This document shows, piece by piece, positions 1 to 8,082 of a stretch of DNA of 64,000 nt; position 1 is the stretch's first letter; each line of letters begins with the position of its first letter. Position numbers and translations under genes: made by a program. The DNA lies in NCBI RefSeq assembly GCF_003391135.1, contig NZ_CP031455.1, positions 806,001-870,000 on the forward strand, read 5' to 3'. The notes below the pieces were generated by a model that was not told the DNA's origin, did not search any database, and saw only the letters and a list, made by a program, of their open reading frames with translations. The DNA comes from Streptoverticillium olivoreticuli subsp. olivoreticuli. GTDB taxonomy: Bacteria > Actinomycetota > Actinomycetes > Streptomycetales > Streptomycetaceae.

Positions 1-194
1 TCGGACCCCATGACGAACCGCGCGCCCAGCGACCCGGCTTCGTCCACGGCGATACGGGCGGCGCGTTCCAGGAGCGCCGCGTCGACGGCACCGGTGATCT
101 CGTAGTAGTCACCGACGTTGTAGACCGTGCTGCTCGGTTCCAGGATCTGGGATATCCAGATCTCCAGTTGGAATGCGGTCAAGGGGACATGCAC
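1..194 (-). CDS. Non-ribosomal peptide synthetase, N-terminal start of a condensation domain (runs off window)
   Basis: The reverse strand reads as the first ~64 residues of a condensation domain. The 'PLTAFQLEIWISQ' segment matches core motif C1, followed by 'YNVGDYYEITGAVD' and 'LGARFVMGSD', as in NRPS modules that open with a C domain. The GTG at 192-194 is preferred because GGAG (on the complement of 212-217) lies about 9 bases upstream. The frame stays open further upstream but carries no domain-like sequence there. Condensation domains join aminoacyl or peptidyl thioesters in the cytoplasm. The rest of the synthetase lies outside the window, so its product cannot be inferred. No promoter was identified in the 182 bases separating it from the upstream gene of the same orientation. 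Confidence 0.72.
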   Translation of the reverse strand, partial: MHVPLTAFQLEIWISQILEPSSTVYNVGDYYEITGAVDAALLERAARIAVDEAGSLGARFVMGS

Positions 195-376
195 GTTCGT
201 CGCTCCAGACGTCTCGGAATCCGTCGTGAGCCCACCCTGGCAGCCACACCGGCCGGGGCACAGGCCCGAGCGGGGGTGGTGTTCGCGTCTGTCGTGCACC
301 CGAGGGGCAGAGCGCGGCGGGCGGCTCGTGCGTGAAGCACTGGCCGGATGTCCCGCCGCGCCCTGCCGGTTCGGGC

Positions 377-1438
377 TCAGCCATCGGCCCTCGCTGCCGC
401 ACCCTTGAGCGCGCTGTCCCTGACGTGGCAGTAGATCTCGGCCGGGTCGCTGTAGTAGTGCCACGGCAGGGCTCCCACGTAGCCGTCCACCAGCCGGAAG
501 TGTCCCAGGGCCGCCTCATGGCGGTCCTGCTTGGTCAGGCAGTAGGCCAGCAGGTGCCGGACCTCCGCGACCCTGGGGTGGTCCGGCCGCGCCGCGGCGA
601 CATCCGCCAGGGCGGCATCGGTCAGCGCCATCATCTCCGGCCAGCCGTAGGCCTCCCGCGGCGCTTCGTCGTCGTTGTGCTCGTACCAGCTGACCAGCGG
701 GAACATGGTCAGCAGGCTGCCGCGCGGAGCCGTCGCCGCCGCCTGCGCGGCGAAGTTGCGGGCGAGTTCGGCGGAGCCGCACCACTTCGCGCTCCAGTAC
801 TGCAGCGCGTGCCAGTGCGCCTCGTAGTGGTACGGGGCACGGGCGGTGACCTCGGCCCACAGCTGGTGCAGCGCCTCGTGCGGGGCGCTCAGGCCCTTGT
901 ACAACGGGATCTGCAGGAGGTACGGGGTGGGGTCGCCCGGCTGGGCCAGGGACACGGCCCTGGCGAAGTCCTCCCTGGCCTCCCGCAGCACCCGGTGGAA
1001 GCCGGCGGCCTGCTCGGTGGTGGTGTCCTTGGCCCAGCCCGAGCCGCGGATCCGCCAGGCCAGCGCCACCTTCGCGTCCGCGTGGACCACGGCCGCGTCC
1101 GGGTCGTCGGGGCGCGTGGCCTGCCAGGCCCGCAGCCAGGTGTCGTCCTCGGCCGCCTGTCGCGCGACGACACCGACGAGGTAGGAGCGGCGTTCCCAGT
1201 CGGTGCCCGCAGCGGCGAGCGCCTGTGCGGCGGGCTGCCACTCGCCCCGGGAGAGGGCCGCCAGCACGGCCTCCGCTTCGGGGTCCGGGTACGCCCGGTC
1301 CGTGTTCTGACGCTCCGGCGGCAGCAGACCCGCACCGAGTTCGGCCGCGAATTCCTCCGTGCGCTTGGCGCGCTTCCTGGAGCGCAACCAGAAGAAGAGG
1401 CCGGCTGCGATGACGACGAGCGGGAAGATCCCGGACAT
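377..1438 (-). CDS. Membrane-anchored helical-repeat (TPR-like) protein
   Basis: 353 residues. The N-terminus is one hydrophobic segment (about residues 4-18) followed by the basic stretch 'RSRKRAKR', consistent with a single membrane anchor. The rest is Ala/Trp/Tyr/His-rich and predicted alpha-helical, with recurring 'A..A....W..A' patterns typical of TPR-like solenoids, and no catalytic motif. Its start lies 54 bases after the stop of the M48 peptidase gene on the same strand, so the two are probably co-transcribed and may act together at the membrane. I do not recognise a named family with certainty. The function is unknown; a scaffold or partner role for the peptidase is only inference. 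Confidence 0.7.
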   Translation of the reverse strand: MSGIFPLVVIAAGLFFWLRSRKRAKRTEEFAAELGAGLLPPERQNTDRAYPDPEAEAVLAALSRGEWQPAAQALAAAGTDWERRSYLVGVVARQAAEDDTWLRAWQATRPDDPDAAVVHADAKVALAWRIRGSGWAKDTTTEQAAGFHRVLREAREDFARAVSLAQPGDPTPYLLQIPLYKGLSAPHEALHQLWAEVTARAPYHYEAHWHALQYWSAKWCGSAELARNFAAQAAATAPRGSLLTMFPLVSWYEHNDDEAPREAYGWPEMMALTDAALADVAAARPDHPRVAEVRHLLAYCLTKQDRHEAALGHFRLVDGYVGALPWHYYSDPAEIYCHVRDSALKGAAARADG

Positions 1439-1492
1439 GGGCTTCTACGGTCCGATCAGTTGTGAGTTCGTGGATCTGTGGATTCGCGGGGT

Positions 1493-3115
1493 TCAGTGAC
1501 CGAGGAGTGTTCGCAGCGGCGCGGTGTCCGGAACGTCCGCGACGGCCGCCCGTACCGCGGCCGCCACCGTCTCTTCCGTCCCACCGGCGTACGCGGCCCC
1601 CGGCAGCCGTAGCCGCGCCTGCTCGGACCAGGACAGCTCCCAGTACGCCCCGGCCTTCTCCACCAGGGCCAGCTCCGCCAGCCGTCGCGTCCCGGACTCC
1701 AGTGCCGGCCGCAGGAACTCCCGCGCCGCCCGGCCGGTCGCCTGCGCCGCCTCCGGCGACTTGGGCAAGTGGCCTGCGGTCAGCCATAGTTGTCCCGCAT
1801 CGGCACGGTCCAGCAGGGCAATGAGGTCCCCCGAGGCGCTGCCCGGGGCAACACCCGCCGTGGCCAGTGCCGTCCGCAGCGGCTCGGCGGCCGCCACCGC
1901 CAGGGCGTGCATCCCCCGGTGCGTCAGTTCCGGCCAGTCCACCCGCTCCATGGCCAGCGCCTCCGATGTGAGGAGGACGTCCTCCAGCTGTGCCAGCACC
2001 CGTTGGGCATCGCGCAGCAGTGTCAGCGCGGGCCGCGCCGGGGCCGCCGCAAGGCCGTCGTCGGGCAGCGCCTCGATCAGCCGTACCCGCTCGGCCACCG
2101 GGGGGTGCGAGTCGTACGGGGACTCCTCGCCGGGCGGCAGTTCGTAGCGCAGCTCCGCCAGACCGGACCGGCGCCGCGGGTCGGCGAGCAGGTGGCGCAA
2201 ACCGCCGAAGACCTCACCGCGCGGCGGAAGGAGGCCCGCCTCGACGCCCAGCAGGGCGTACCGGCTCTGGTAGAAGTCGTGGGCGGTGTCCAGCGCCGCG
2301 ATCTCCCTCAGTGCCGAGGCCGTGGCGTCGCGGCCCGCGACCCGGACCGCCATCCGGTCGGCGGCGAGCTCCTGCTGCCGGCCCACGCTGCTGGTGGCCC
2401 GCAGGTAGAACCGCGCGTACGCCTGGAACGGCTTGGCCATCATCCGGTACCCGAAACCGGCACCCCGGGTGTCCACGCGCTTGGCCTTCCGGCCCTTGCG
2501 CAGACGCCTGGCGGCCGCCTCCTCCTGCCGGGACCGCTCCTTGCCGATCCGCTTGCGCTCCTGCTCCTGGAAGGCCGCCACGGTCCGTATCACACAGTCG
2601 CGGCCCCGCCGGGTGATGCCTGCGAGGCGGGTGTCCGCGTTGCCGTAGTGACCCAGCTCATGGGCGATGACGGAGTGCAGCTGCGGCTCGGTCAGGCCGG
2701 TCAGCAGCGGCACGCCGAGGTACAGGCGACGCCGGCCGGGCAACATGCCCAGCAGCCGGGCGTCCTCGGAGACCGCCGCGTTCACCTCCCCGGTGAGGAG
2801 GATCTCGTCGGGCGCACGGGTCCCGGAGCGGTCGGCCAACGAGCGCACGGTGTACCACAGTTCGGGCTGATCGGCCTCGGTGACCGGCAGCGCCTCTTCC
2901 CTGTCCCCCGCGCCCGTGCCCAGCGTGAAGACGCCCCGCAGGACCGGGAGTCCCAGCAGGGCGGAGATGACGGTCACCTTGATCGCGGCCAGGTGCGGAG
3001 CCCAGACCCAGGCCGCGGCGACGGCCCCGGCGAGCACGCCGAGCACACAGAGGGCAACCAGATAGAAGCCGGCCAACAGGACGAATGCGCGCACCGCGCG
3101 CGGAGATGCGCCCAC
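1493..3115 (-). CDS. M48-family zinc metallopeptidase, membrane-bound
   Basis: About 540 residues. Two hydrophobic segments lie near the N-terminus. The zinc-binding HExxH signature is present as 'VIAHELGHYGNADT', with further 'ELAADRMAVRVAG' acting as the expected third-ligand Glu region of M48/HtpX-like peptidases. The GTG at 3113-3115 is preferred over a longer frame (to 3175) because a G-rich ribosome binding site (complement of 3124-3131) precedes it at normal spacing and the protein then starts 'VGASPRAVRAF', directly before the first TM helix. It probably degrades membrane or misfolded proteins at the cytoplasmic membrane. The 353-aa helical protein follows in the same direction. Confidence 0.85.
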   Translation of the reverse strand: MGASPRAVRAFVLLAGFYLVALCVLGVLAGAVAAAWVWAPHLAAIKVTVISALLGLPVLRGVFTLGTGAGDREEALPVTEADQPELWYTVRSLADRSGTRAPDEILLTGEVNAAVSEDARLLGMLPGRRRLYLGVPLLTGLTEPQLHSVIAHELGHYGNADTRLAGITRRGRDCVIRTVAAFQEQERKRIGKERSRQEEAAARRLRKGRKAKRVDTRGAGFGYRMMAKPFQAYARFYLRATSSVGRQQELAADRMAVRVAGRDATASALREIAALDTAHDFYQSRYALLGVEAGLLPPRGEVFGGLRHLLADPRRRSGLAELRYELPPGEESPYDSHPPVAERVRLIEALPDDGLAAAPARPALTLLRDAQRVLAQLEDVLLTSEALAMERVDWPELTHRGMHALAVAAAEPLRTALATAGVAPGSASGDLIALLDRADAGQLWLTAGHLPKSPEAAQATGRAAREFLRPALESGTRRLAELALVEKAGAYWELSWSEQARLRLPGAAYAGGTEETVAAAVRAAVADVPDTAPLRTLLGH

Positions 3116-3158
3116 AGAGCAGAGTCCCCCCACATCAAGAAAAATCAGAGCGGGAGGA

Positions 3159-3359
3159 TCATATGTGCGAATCACGCACGGACCGGATCATTTTCGCCAG
3201 ACGCCGAACCCCAACGCCATCGCAGCGGCAGCCACCGTCCTGGCGCTGGGCACAACCCCGGAGGATCACCGAGCCCTGCCGGAAGGGGAGTTCTCCGGAG
3301 AGCACCATGCACAGGAGGGTGGTCTTGCCCACCGACGCCGCCCCTGCATCAGTTTTTCG
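3159..3359 (-). pseudogene. Decayed fragment of an ABC-type ATPase (P-loop remnant)
   Basis: An open minus-strand frame between stop codons at 3360-3362 and 3159-3161 encodes 'AGAASVGKTTLLCMVLSG' followed by 'ELPFRQGSVILRG'. This matches the Walker A region of ABC ATPases and the '..P..GSV...G' strand that normally follows it. Nothing resembling an N-terminal beta strand, Q-loop, signature or Walker B motif is present, and no start codon serves the frame. It is therefore read as a vestige inside the otherwise empty stretch between the M48 gene and the nucleoside cluster. A chance match cannot be excluded from sequence alone. Confidence 0.45.
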
Positions 3360-3637
3360 TCACATGGCGTTTTTCGTGGCGGACACACACTCCGGCGCGC
3401 GCCCGTTGCTCGCGGCAGCGTGACGCCCCCTTTTCGGTCCACAGCAGCCCTTCGGGACAAACCTTTCTCCCATTTTCCGACCCGGCCAGACAGGTCGCAT
3501 GGTCATACAATGCGTTGATACCGCACCGATCATTATTTCCTGGCTGGAATGCGAAGGTGAGCGACCTTGTCCCAACTGCCGCGACAGTGAAGCCTGTTCG
3601 GCGACACCCGGCAGCTCAGGAAGTCGAGACCTCCGTG
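3360..3637. other. Non-coding region upstream of the nucleoside cluster
   Basis: Together with 3116-3359 this forms a ~520-base gap with no intact gene. It must hold the promoter for the first cluster gene. A -10-like TACAAT occurs at 3506-3511, but no convincing -35 element is positioned upstream of it, so no promoter is claimed. Confidence 0.5.
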
Positions 3638-4879
3638 ATGCGATCCGCTCCCGGCACACGATCCGATGCCGGGCACGACTCACCCGTGACCGTTGCAGTC
3701 TCAGGAGTCGAGTTCGGCTGGGGAAGTTCGGGAAAGCTGAGTGCCGTGCTGGCCGCTCTGCGGCAACGGGCCTCCATCCCCCTGCGGTTCGTCGGCCTCG
3801 CCTCGGGGATCGGGCGGACGGTGCTCGCCGGGCACGCGATAGAGCGCTGGTACGACCTGCCGGCATCTCCCGTTGAAGTCCCGCGGGCTGTCCGGGACAT
3901 CGTCCGCTCGCAAGGGGTGCGGGCCGCGGTGGTCGTTCTCGACGGGGACGTCGCGAAGGCTCTGGAATCGTCCGGGATCCCCACCGTCTTCGTGGACAGT
4001 CTGCCCTTCCTGTGGACCGACGCCGACCGTGCCTCCCTGCCGCTGGAAGCCAGCGTCTACTGCGCCCAGCGCTGCGTGGAGCTTCCGGACGAGTCCCGGA
4101 AAGTCCTGAAGGACGTACGGACCCTGCGCTGGGTGGAAGCGGTCATCGACGACGGCGCGGCCGGCGCCCGGCGCCCGGGCGGAGAAGGCGTTCCCTACCG
4201 CAGGGCCCTGGTCAGCCTGGGCGGTCTGCGCGCGCCGCGGCTCGCGGACTGGACGGTCTACCCGCGCGTCGTCCTCCCCGCGGCGCTGGCGGCTCTCGCC
4301 TCGTACGGGGTGCGCGAGGCGCACGTCGCGGGCAATCTGCCCGCGGGCCCGGTCACGCAGCTCCTGGCCGAACGGCCCGTGCCACTGCGGGTCACGGCAG
4401 GGCCGCTGGCCCACGGCGAGTTTCTCGGCGTGCTGGCCGACTGCGACGTCCTCGTCGCCTCTCCGGGTCTCACGACTCTGCTGGAGGCGGGCGGTATGGG
4501 GGTTCCCACGGTCTGTCTGCCGCCCCAGAACCTCAGCCAGATCTTCAACGGCCGCTTCCACAGCCGGGCCGTCGGTGCCACCGTCCGCGTCACCTGGCCC
4601 GACGACGTCTTCCGCGAGGACCAGATCCTGGCCATGCGTGCACTGGGCGGCGAGGACAGCGCCCTGGAGCTGATCTACGGCGGAATCGCCCGGTCGGCCG
4701 GGGAGGCGCACGGCCCGCGGACCACCGCCGCCCTCAACAGCCGTCTCCTGACCGCCTTGCGGCGGTCCGAGGCGGGCGCCGACTGGGGTGCGCTCACGTC
4801 CGCCGTCGGCACGGGCGGCGCGGCCCAGGTGGCCGGTGAGCTGCTCGGCATACTCCGGCGGGCGTCCCTGCCCGCCTGA
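3638..4879 (+). CDS. Cytosylglucuronate synthase-like GT-B glycosyltransferase (BlsD/MilC type)
   Basis: 413 residues from the ATG at 3638 (an adjacent in-frame GTG at 3635 and a GTG near 3686 are alternatives; none has an ideal ribosome binding site). The N-terminal domain opens with 'VSGVEFGWGSSGKL', a Gly-rich acceptor/NDP-sugar fold. The C-terminal domain carries 'DVLVASPGLTTLLEAG' and a 'PPQNLSQIFNGRF' segment, as in GT-B enzymes related to MurG. This arrangement matches the enzyme that joins cytosine to UDP-glucuronate in blasticidin S and mildiomycin biosynthesis. It is the first gene of a plus-strand operon whose next members match the same pathway, which is the main support for its role. 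Cytosine as the acceptor is an inference from context. Confidence 0.72.
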   Translation: MRSAPGTRSDAGHDSPVTVAVSGVEFGWGSSGKLSAVLAALRQRASIPLRFVGLASGIGRTVLAGHAIERWYDLPASPVEVPRAVRDIVRSQGVRAAVVVLDGDVAKALESSGIPTVFVDSLPFLWTDADRASLPLEASVYCAQRCVELPDESRKVLKDVRTLRWVEAVIDDGAAGARRPGGEGVPYRRALVSLGGLRAPRLADWTVYPRVVLPAALAALASYGVREAHVAGNLPAGPVTQLLAERPVPLRVTAGPLAHGEFLGVLADCDVLVASPGLTTLLEAGGMGVPTVCLPPQNLSQIFNGRFHSRAVGATVRVTWPDDVFREDQILAMRALGGEDSALELIYGGIARSAGEAHGPRTTAALNSRLLTALRRSEAGADWGALTSAVGTGGAAQVAGELLGILRRASLPA

Positions 4880-4952
4880 CCCCCGCCCGCGTACTCCCCG
4901 CCCGCGACCCGTACCGCCCCTGCCCGTGAACGGCCCGGAGGGTTCGTCCCGC

Positions 4953-5942
4953 ATGCACGAACGCGCTCGTTATCTCTTCATCCGGATCCTGGAAGCCTGC
5001 AACGCCGACTGCTTCATGTGCGAGTTCGCGCTCTCCCGCGACGCCTTCCGCTTCTCCGTCGGGGACTTCGCCGATCTGCTGCCCAAGGCATGGGAAGCCG
5101 GGGTGGGGTACGTGCGGTTCACCGGCGGGGAGCCCCTCATGCACCGGGAGATCGTCGAACTGGTACGGGCCGGCGCCGCGGCCGGGATGAAGATGTCCCT
5201 CATCACCAACGGGGCGATGCTGCCGAAGATGGCGGAGCCCCTGGCCGGGGCGGGGCTCGCCCAGGTCATCGTGAGCCTGGACGGCGCGTCGGGTGCGACC
5301 CATGACGTCTACCGGCGCTCCCCCGGCATGTTCGACAAGGCACTGTGCGGGCTGCGCATCGCCGCCGGGCTCGGTGTCCTGCCCAGGGTCAACACCGTGG
5401 TGGGGCCCCATAATTACACCGAGATGCCGCGGCTGCAGAAGGTGCTGACGGAAGCGGGCGTCCGGCAGTGGGAGCTGTCCGCGCTGAAGCTGGACCGGTC
5501 GATCACCTATCCCGACCCCGGCCATGTGCGGGCGGTGTGTGACGCGGTCTACGACGCCGACCCCGTTCGGCTGCTGGTTCCCATGGGCAAGCGGTTCTAC
5601 GGGGACACGCCCGAGGAGCAGGAGCGCTACTTCGTCCACTCGATGACCCCGCGCGCATCCCGCCCGCTGTGCCATGTCGTGGACGACGTCATCTATGTCG
5701 ACGGCAAGTACGGGCGGATGTACGCGTGCAGTTGTCTGCCGCACCGGGAGGGCGACGGCGGACCGGGCGGTGCCCCGCTGCGTGAGGGCGGGGCGATCCG
5801 TCTGGACACTCCGGCGTTCCGCGAGCACGCCGTCCTCTTCCGCGAACGCGGTCCCGAGATGTGCAGTGGCTGTTCCACGACGGCCGCCGGGTACAGCGAC
5901 GACGTCGCCCGGCTCGGATCGGTGGCGCCATGGCAGTACTGA
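4953..5942 (+). CDS. Radical SAM enzyme, BlsE-like (cytosylglucuronate decarboxylase candidate)
   Basis: 329 residues. The start ATG at 4953 follows GGAGGG (4937-4942). The CX3CX2C cluster motif 'CNADCFMC' (Cys16, Cys20, Cys23) binds the [4Fe-4S]-SAM centre, followed by 'TGGEPLMH' (the GGE SAM-binding motif). Extra Cys residues near the C-terminus ('CSCLPH', 'MCSGCS') suggest an auxiliary cluster or SPASM-like extension. In blasticidin S biosynthesis the enzyme at this position (BlsE) removes the C5 carboxylate of cytosylglucuronic acid. Its place directly after the glycosyltransferase supports the same reaction here. Another radical reaction on the hexuronate remains possible. Confidence 0.75.
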   Translation: MHERARYLFIRILEACNADCFMCEFALSRDAFRFSVGDFADLLPKAWEAGVGYVRFTGGEPLMHREIVELVRAGAAAGMKMSLITNGAMLPKMAEPLAGAGLAQVIVSLDGASGATHDVYRRSPGMFDKALCGLRIAAGLGVLPRVNTVVGPHNYTEMPRLQKVLTEAGVRQWELSALKLDRSITYPDPGHVRAVCDAVYDADPVRLLVPMGKRFYGDTPEEQERYFVHSMTPRASRPLCHVVDDVIYVDGKYGRMYACSCLPHREGDGGPGGAPLREGGAIRLDTPAFREHAVLFRERGPEMCSGCSTTAAGYSDDVARLGSVAPWQY

Positions 5943-5962
5943 CCCCCGGAGAGGGAGCCCGC

Positions 5963-6868
5963 GTGCTCCCGCCCGCGGCCCCGCGCCGCCGGGTGCTGCT
6001 GGTCTCGCGCGACGACGAGCTGGACTCGCTGCTGGTCCGCAGACGCATCGCCGCCCACCTGGGCGACCTGTCCATGGCGGGCATGTGCCCGGACGCCGGT
6101 CCACCGGACGTCGCCCTGGTCTGCGACGACACGGCGACCGCCGTCCGGCTGCTGGAGAAGGGCGTCGTGGTGGTTCAGTTGCGTTCGGGGCATCCGGGCG
6201 CGGAGGACCCTCGCCCGCCGGAGCACTCTGCGTTCCGCGCGCACCGGGAGTTCCGCGTGCACCGTCCGGGCTGGCTGCCCGGGCCCTGGCCGCAGGACGA
6301 CGGCCGGCCCACGGGAACGGTCGCCCCGGCCCGGTCGGCTCGGAACCGGGTCCGCTCGGGCACCCTGCTGCTGATGTCCCTGTGGGGAGTGCCCGACGAG
6401 CAGACGGCCGCTTTCACCGGCGGACCACTGCAGGCACTGGTACGGGAGGCGGTCCGCCGCACGGGGCACTGCACCGTGGTGTGCGACACACGGCTCGCCA
6501 CGGTCCGCCGTGCGCTCGACGGCCGCCACGACGGTGTCGTACGAGCGGTACGAGCCGCCGAGGCGGACGTGGACGCGCTGCACGCCTCGTCCGAAGTGTT
6601 CCTGGCCTCCCCCACGCTGACCGCCCTGACGCTCGCTCACGCCCGGCGCTCGCCCCTGACCCTCCTCCCGCCGCTCGGGGACGCCCAGCATGACCTGGCC
6701 GGGCGCGTCGCGCGCGTGGTTCCGCTGCCGTCGGCGGACGGCCCCGGTGCGTGGGCGGCGCACACCGACGACGGGCCATGGACCGCGCTCGACCCGGCCC
6801 TGGACGATCTGCGGGGCGCCCAGCGCGTCGCCCGCACCCTGCGACAGCTCTCGCTCGCCCCGCGGTGA
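5963..6868 (+). CDS. Half-size GT-B-like protein, divergent relative of the cluster glycosyltransferase
   Basis: 301 residues from the GTG at 5963, chosen because the strong GGAGAGGGAG (5948-5957) precedes it by six bases. An ATG at 5930 is in frame but overlaps the previous gene and lacks such a site. The C-terminal half has 'SSEVFLASPTLTALTLAHA' and 'LTLLPPLGDAQHDLAGRV', which line up with 'CDVLVASPGLTTLLEAG' and 'PPQNLSQIFNGRF' of the cytosylglucuronate synthase-like protein two genes upstream. The N-terminal half is short and Arg/Pro-rich and lacks that enzyme's 'GVEFGWGSSGKL' motif. Function unknown. It occupies the place of the uncharacterised blsF in the blasticidin S order and could be a non-catalytic partner of the glycosyltransferase. 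Confidence 0.6.
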   Translation: MLPPAAPRRRVLLVSRDDELDSLLVRRRIAAHLGDLSMAGMCPDAGPPDVALVCDDTATAVRLLEKGVVVVQLRSGHPGAEDPRPPEHSAFRAHREFRVHRPGWLPGPWPQDDGRPTGTVAPARSARNRVRSGTLLLMSLWGVPDEQTAAFTGGPLQALVREAVRRTGHCTVVCDTRLATVRRALDGRHDGVVRAVRAAEADVDALHASSEVFLASPTLTALTLAHARRSPLTLLPPLGDAQHDLAGRVARVVPLPSADGPGAWAAHTDDGPWTALDPALDDLRGAQRVARTLRQLSLAPR

Positions 6869-6924
6869 GCGCCCCGCCCCGGTGCCCGACGGCACCACCG
6901 GGCACCTTCGACCCTGGAGCCGCC

Positions 6925-8082
6925 ATGTCCGGGACGCCCGAGACGACACCCGACCCCACCGGCTTCCGCCCCCGGGTGCCGGCCGCGCAGTGGGACGACT
7001 GGCACTGGCACATGCGCAAGCGCATCACCACCGCGCTCAAGGCCCGGCAGTGGATCCGGCTCAGCCCGGAAGAGGAGAAGGCCATCACCGGGACGGCCGG
7101 GAAGTACCGGTGGAGCATCACCCCGTACTACGCGTCCCTCATGGACCCCGACGACCCCGCCTGCCCCGTCCGCCTGCAGGCCGTCCCCGCACCCGGCGAA
7201 CTGACCGAGTTCCACGGCGCCGAGACCGACCCGGTCGGCGACACGTACTACCGCCGCACCAACCGGGTGGTGCACAAGTACCCGGACCGCGTCATCCTGC
7301 TGGTCACCGAGGCGTGCCCGGTCTACTGCCGGCACTGCACCCGCAAGTTCCACACCACCGACGTCGACGGGACCTACTTCCGCGACGACGAAGGCGGCTC
7401 GTACGACGAGGACCTGCGGTACATCGCCGACCACCCCGAGATCCGGGACGTGCTGCTCACCGGCGGCGACCCGCTGTCGTACCGGGACGGCAAGCTGGAG
7501 GAGATCGTCTCGGCCCTGCGGGCGATTCCCAGCGTGGAGATCATCCGTATCGGCAGCCGGTTCCCGGTGCTGCTGCCGCAGCGCATCACCGACGAACTGT
7601 GCGCCATGCTCGAGCGGTACCACCCGGTGTGGCTGAACACGCACTTCAACCACCCCAAGGAGATCACACCGGAGGCCGCCGCGGCGGTCGACCGCCTGCT
7701 GCGGCACGGCATCCCGGTGGGCAACCAGACCGTGCTGCTGCGCGGGATCAATGACGACGTCACCACCATGCGCAGGCTCATGACCGAGCTGCTGCGCATC
7801 AGGGTGCGCCCCTACTACCTCTACCACTGCGACAACGTCACCGGTGTATCGCACTTCATGACCTCCGTCGAGAAGGGCTGGGAGATCATGGAGGGCCTCC
7901 AGGGCCACATCACCGGCTTCGGCGTGCCCCAGTACGTCCTGACCACGAAGCTCGGCAAGATCCCCGTCGCCCGGCCGTACTTCACCCGCACCGCCGACGG
8001 CCTGCTGCTCCGCAACCACCAGGGCCGGGAGATGACCGTCGACCCCGCCGTGTACCCGATCACGGAGACCGATGCGCGATGA
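6925..8082 (+). CDS. Lysine 2,3-aminomutase family radical SAM enzyme, probable arginine 2,3-aminomutase (BlsG-like)
   Basis: 385 residues. ATG at 6925 after CTGGAG. The radical SAM motif is 'CPVYCRHC' (Cys131, Cys135, Cys138) and the PLP-binding lysine is probably Lys345 in 'TTKLGKIPV'. In characterised lysine 2,3-aminomutase two aspartates hold the substrate epsilon-amino group. Here the first is kept (Asp303 in 'YLYHCDNVTG') while the position of the second, normally in 'VVDAP', reads Thr340 ('YVLTTK'), and the usual glycine-rich loop is shortened. That pocket fits a substrate other than lysine. In blasticidin S the homologue makes beta-arginine from arginine. The gene overlaps the next by ATGA. 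Confidence 0.78.
   Translation: MSGTPETTPDPTGFRPRVPAAQWDDWHWHMRKRITTALKARQWIRLSPEEEKAITGTAGKYRWSITPYYASLMDPDDPACPVRLQAVPAPGELTEFHGAETDPVGDTYYRRTNRVVHKYPDRVILLVTEACPVYCRHCTRKFHTTDVDGTYFRDDEGGSYDEDLRYIADHPEIRDVLLTGGDPLSYRDGKLEEIVSALRAIPSVEIIRIGSRFPVLLPQRITDELCAMLERYHPVWLNTHFNHPKEITPEAAAAVDRLLRHGIPVGNQTVLLRGINDDVTTMRRLMTELLRIRVRPYYLYHCDNVTGVSHFMTSVEKGWEIMEGLQGHITGFGVPQYVLTTKLGKIPVARPYFTRTADGLLLRNHQGREMTVDPAVYPITETDAR

Noticed and set aside
3506..3511. TACAAT as the -10 of a cluster promoter
   Set aside because: No acceptable -35 hexamer at 16-18 bases; not enough to call a promoter.
1790..3637. Long upstream extension of the frame of the cytosylglucuronate synthase-like gene
   Set aside because: The translated part is Arg/Gly/Pro-rich, overlaps the M48 peptidase gene antisense and only becomes enzyme-like after about 3640.
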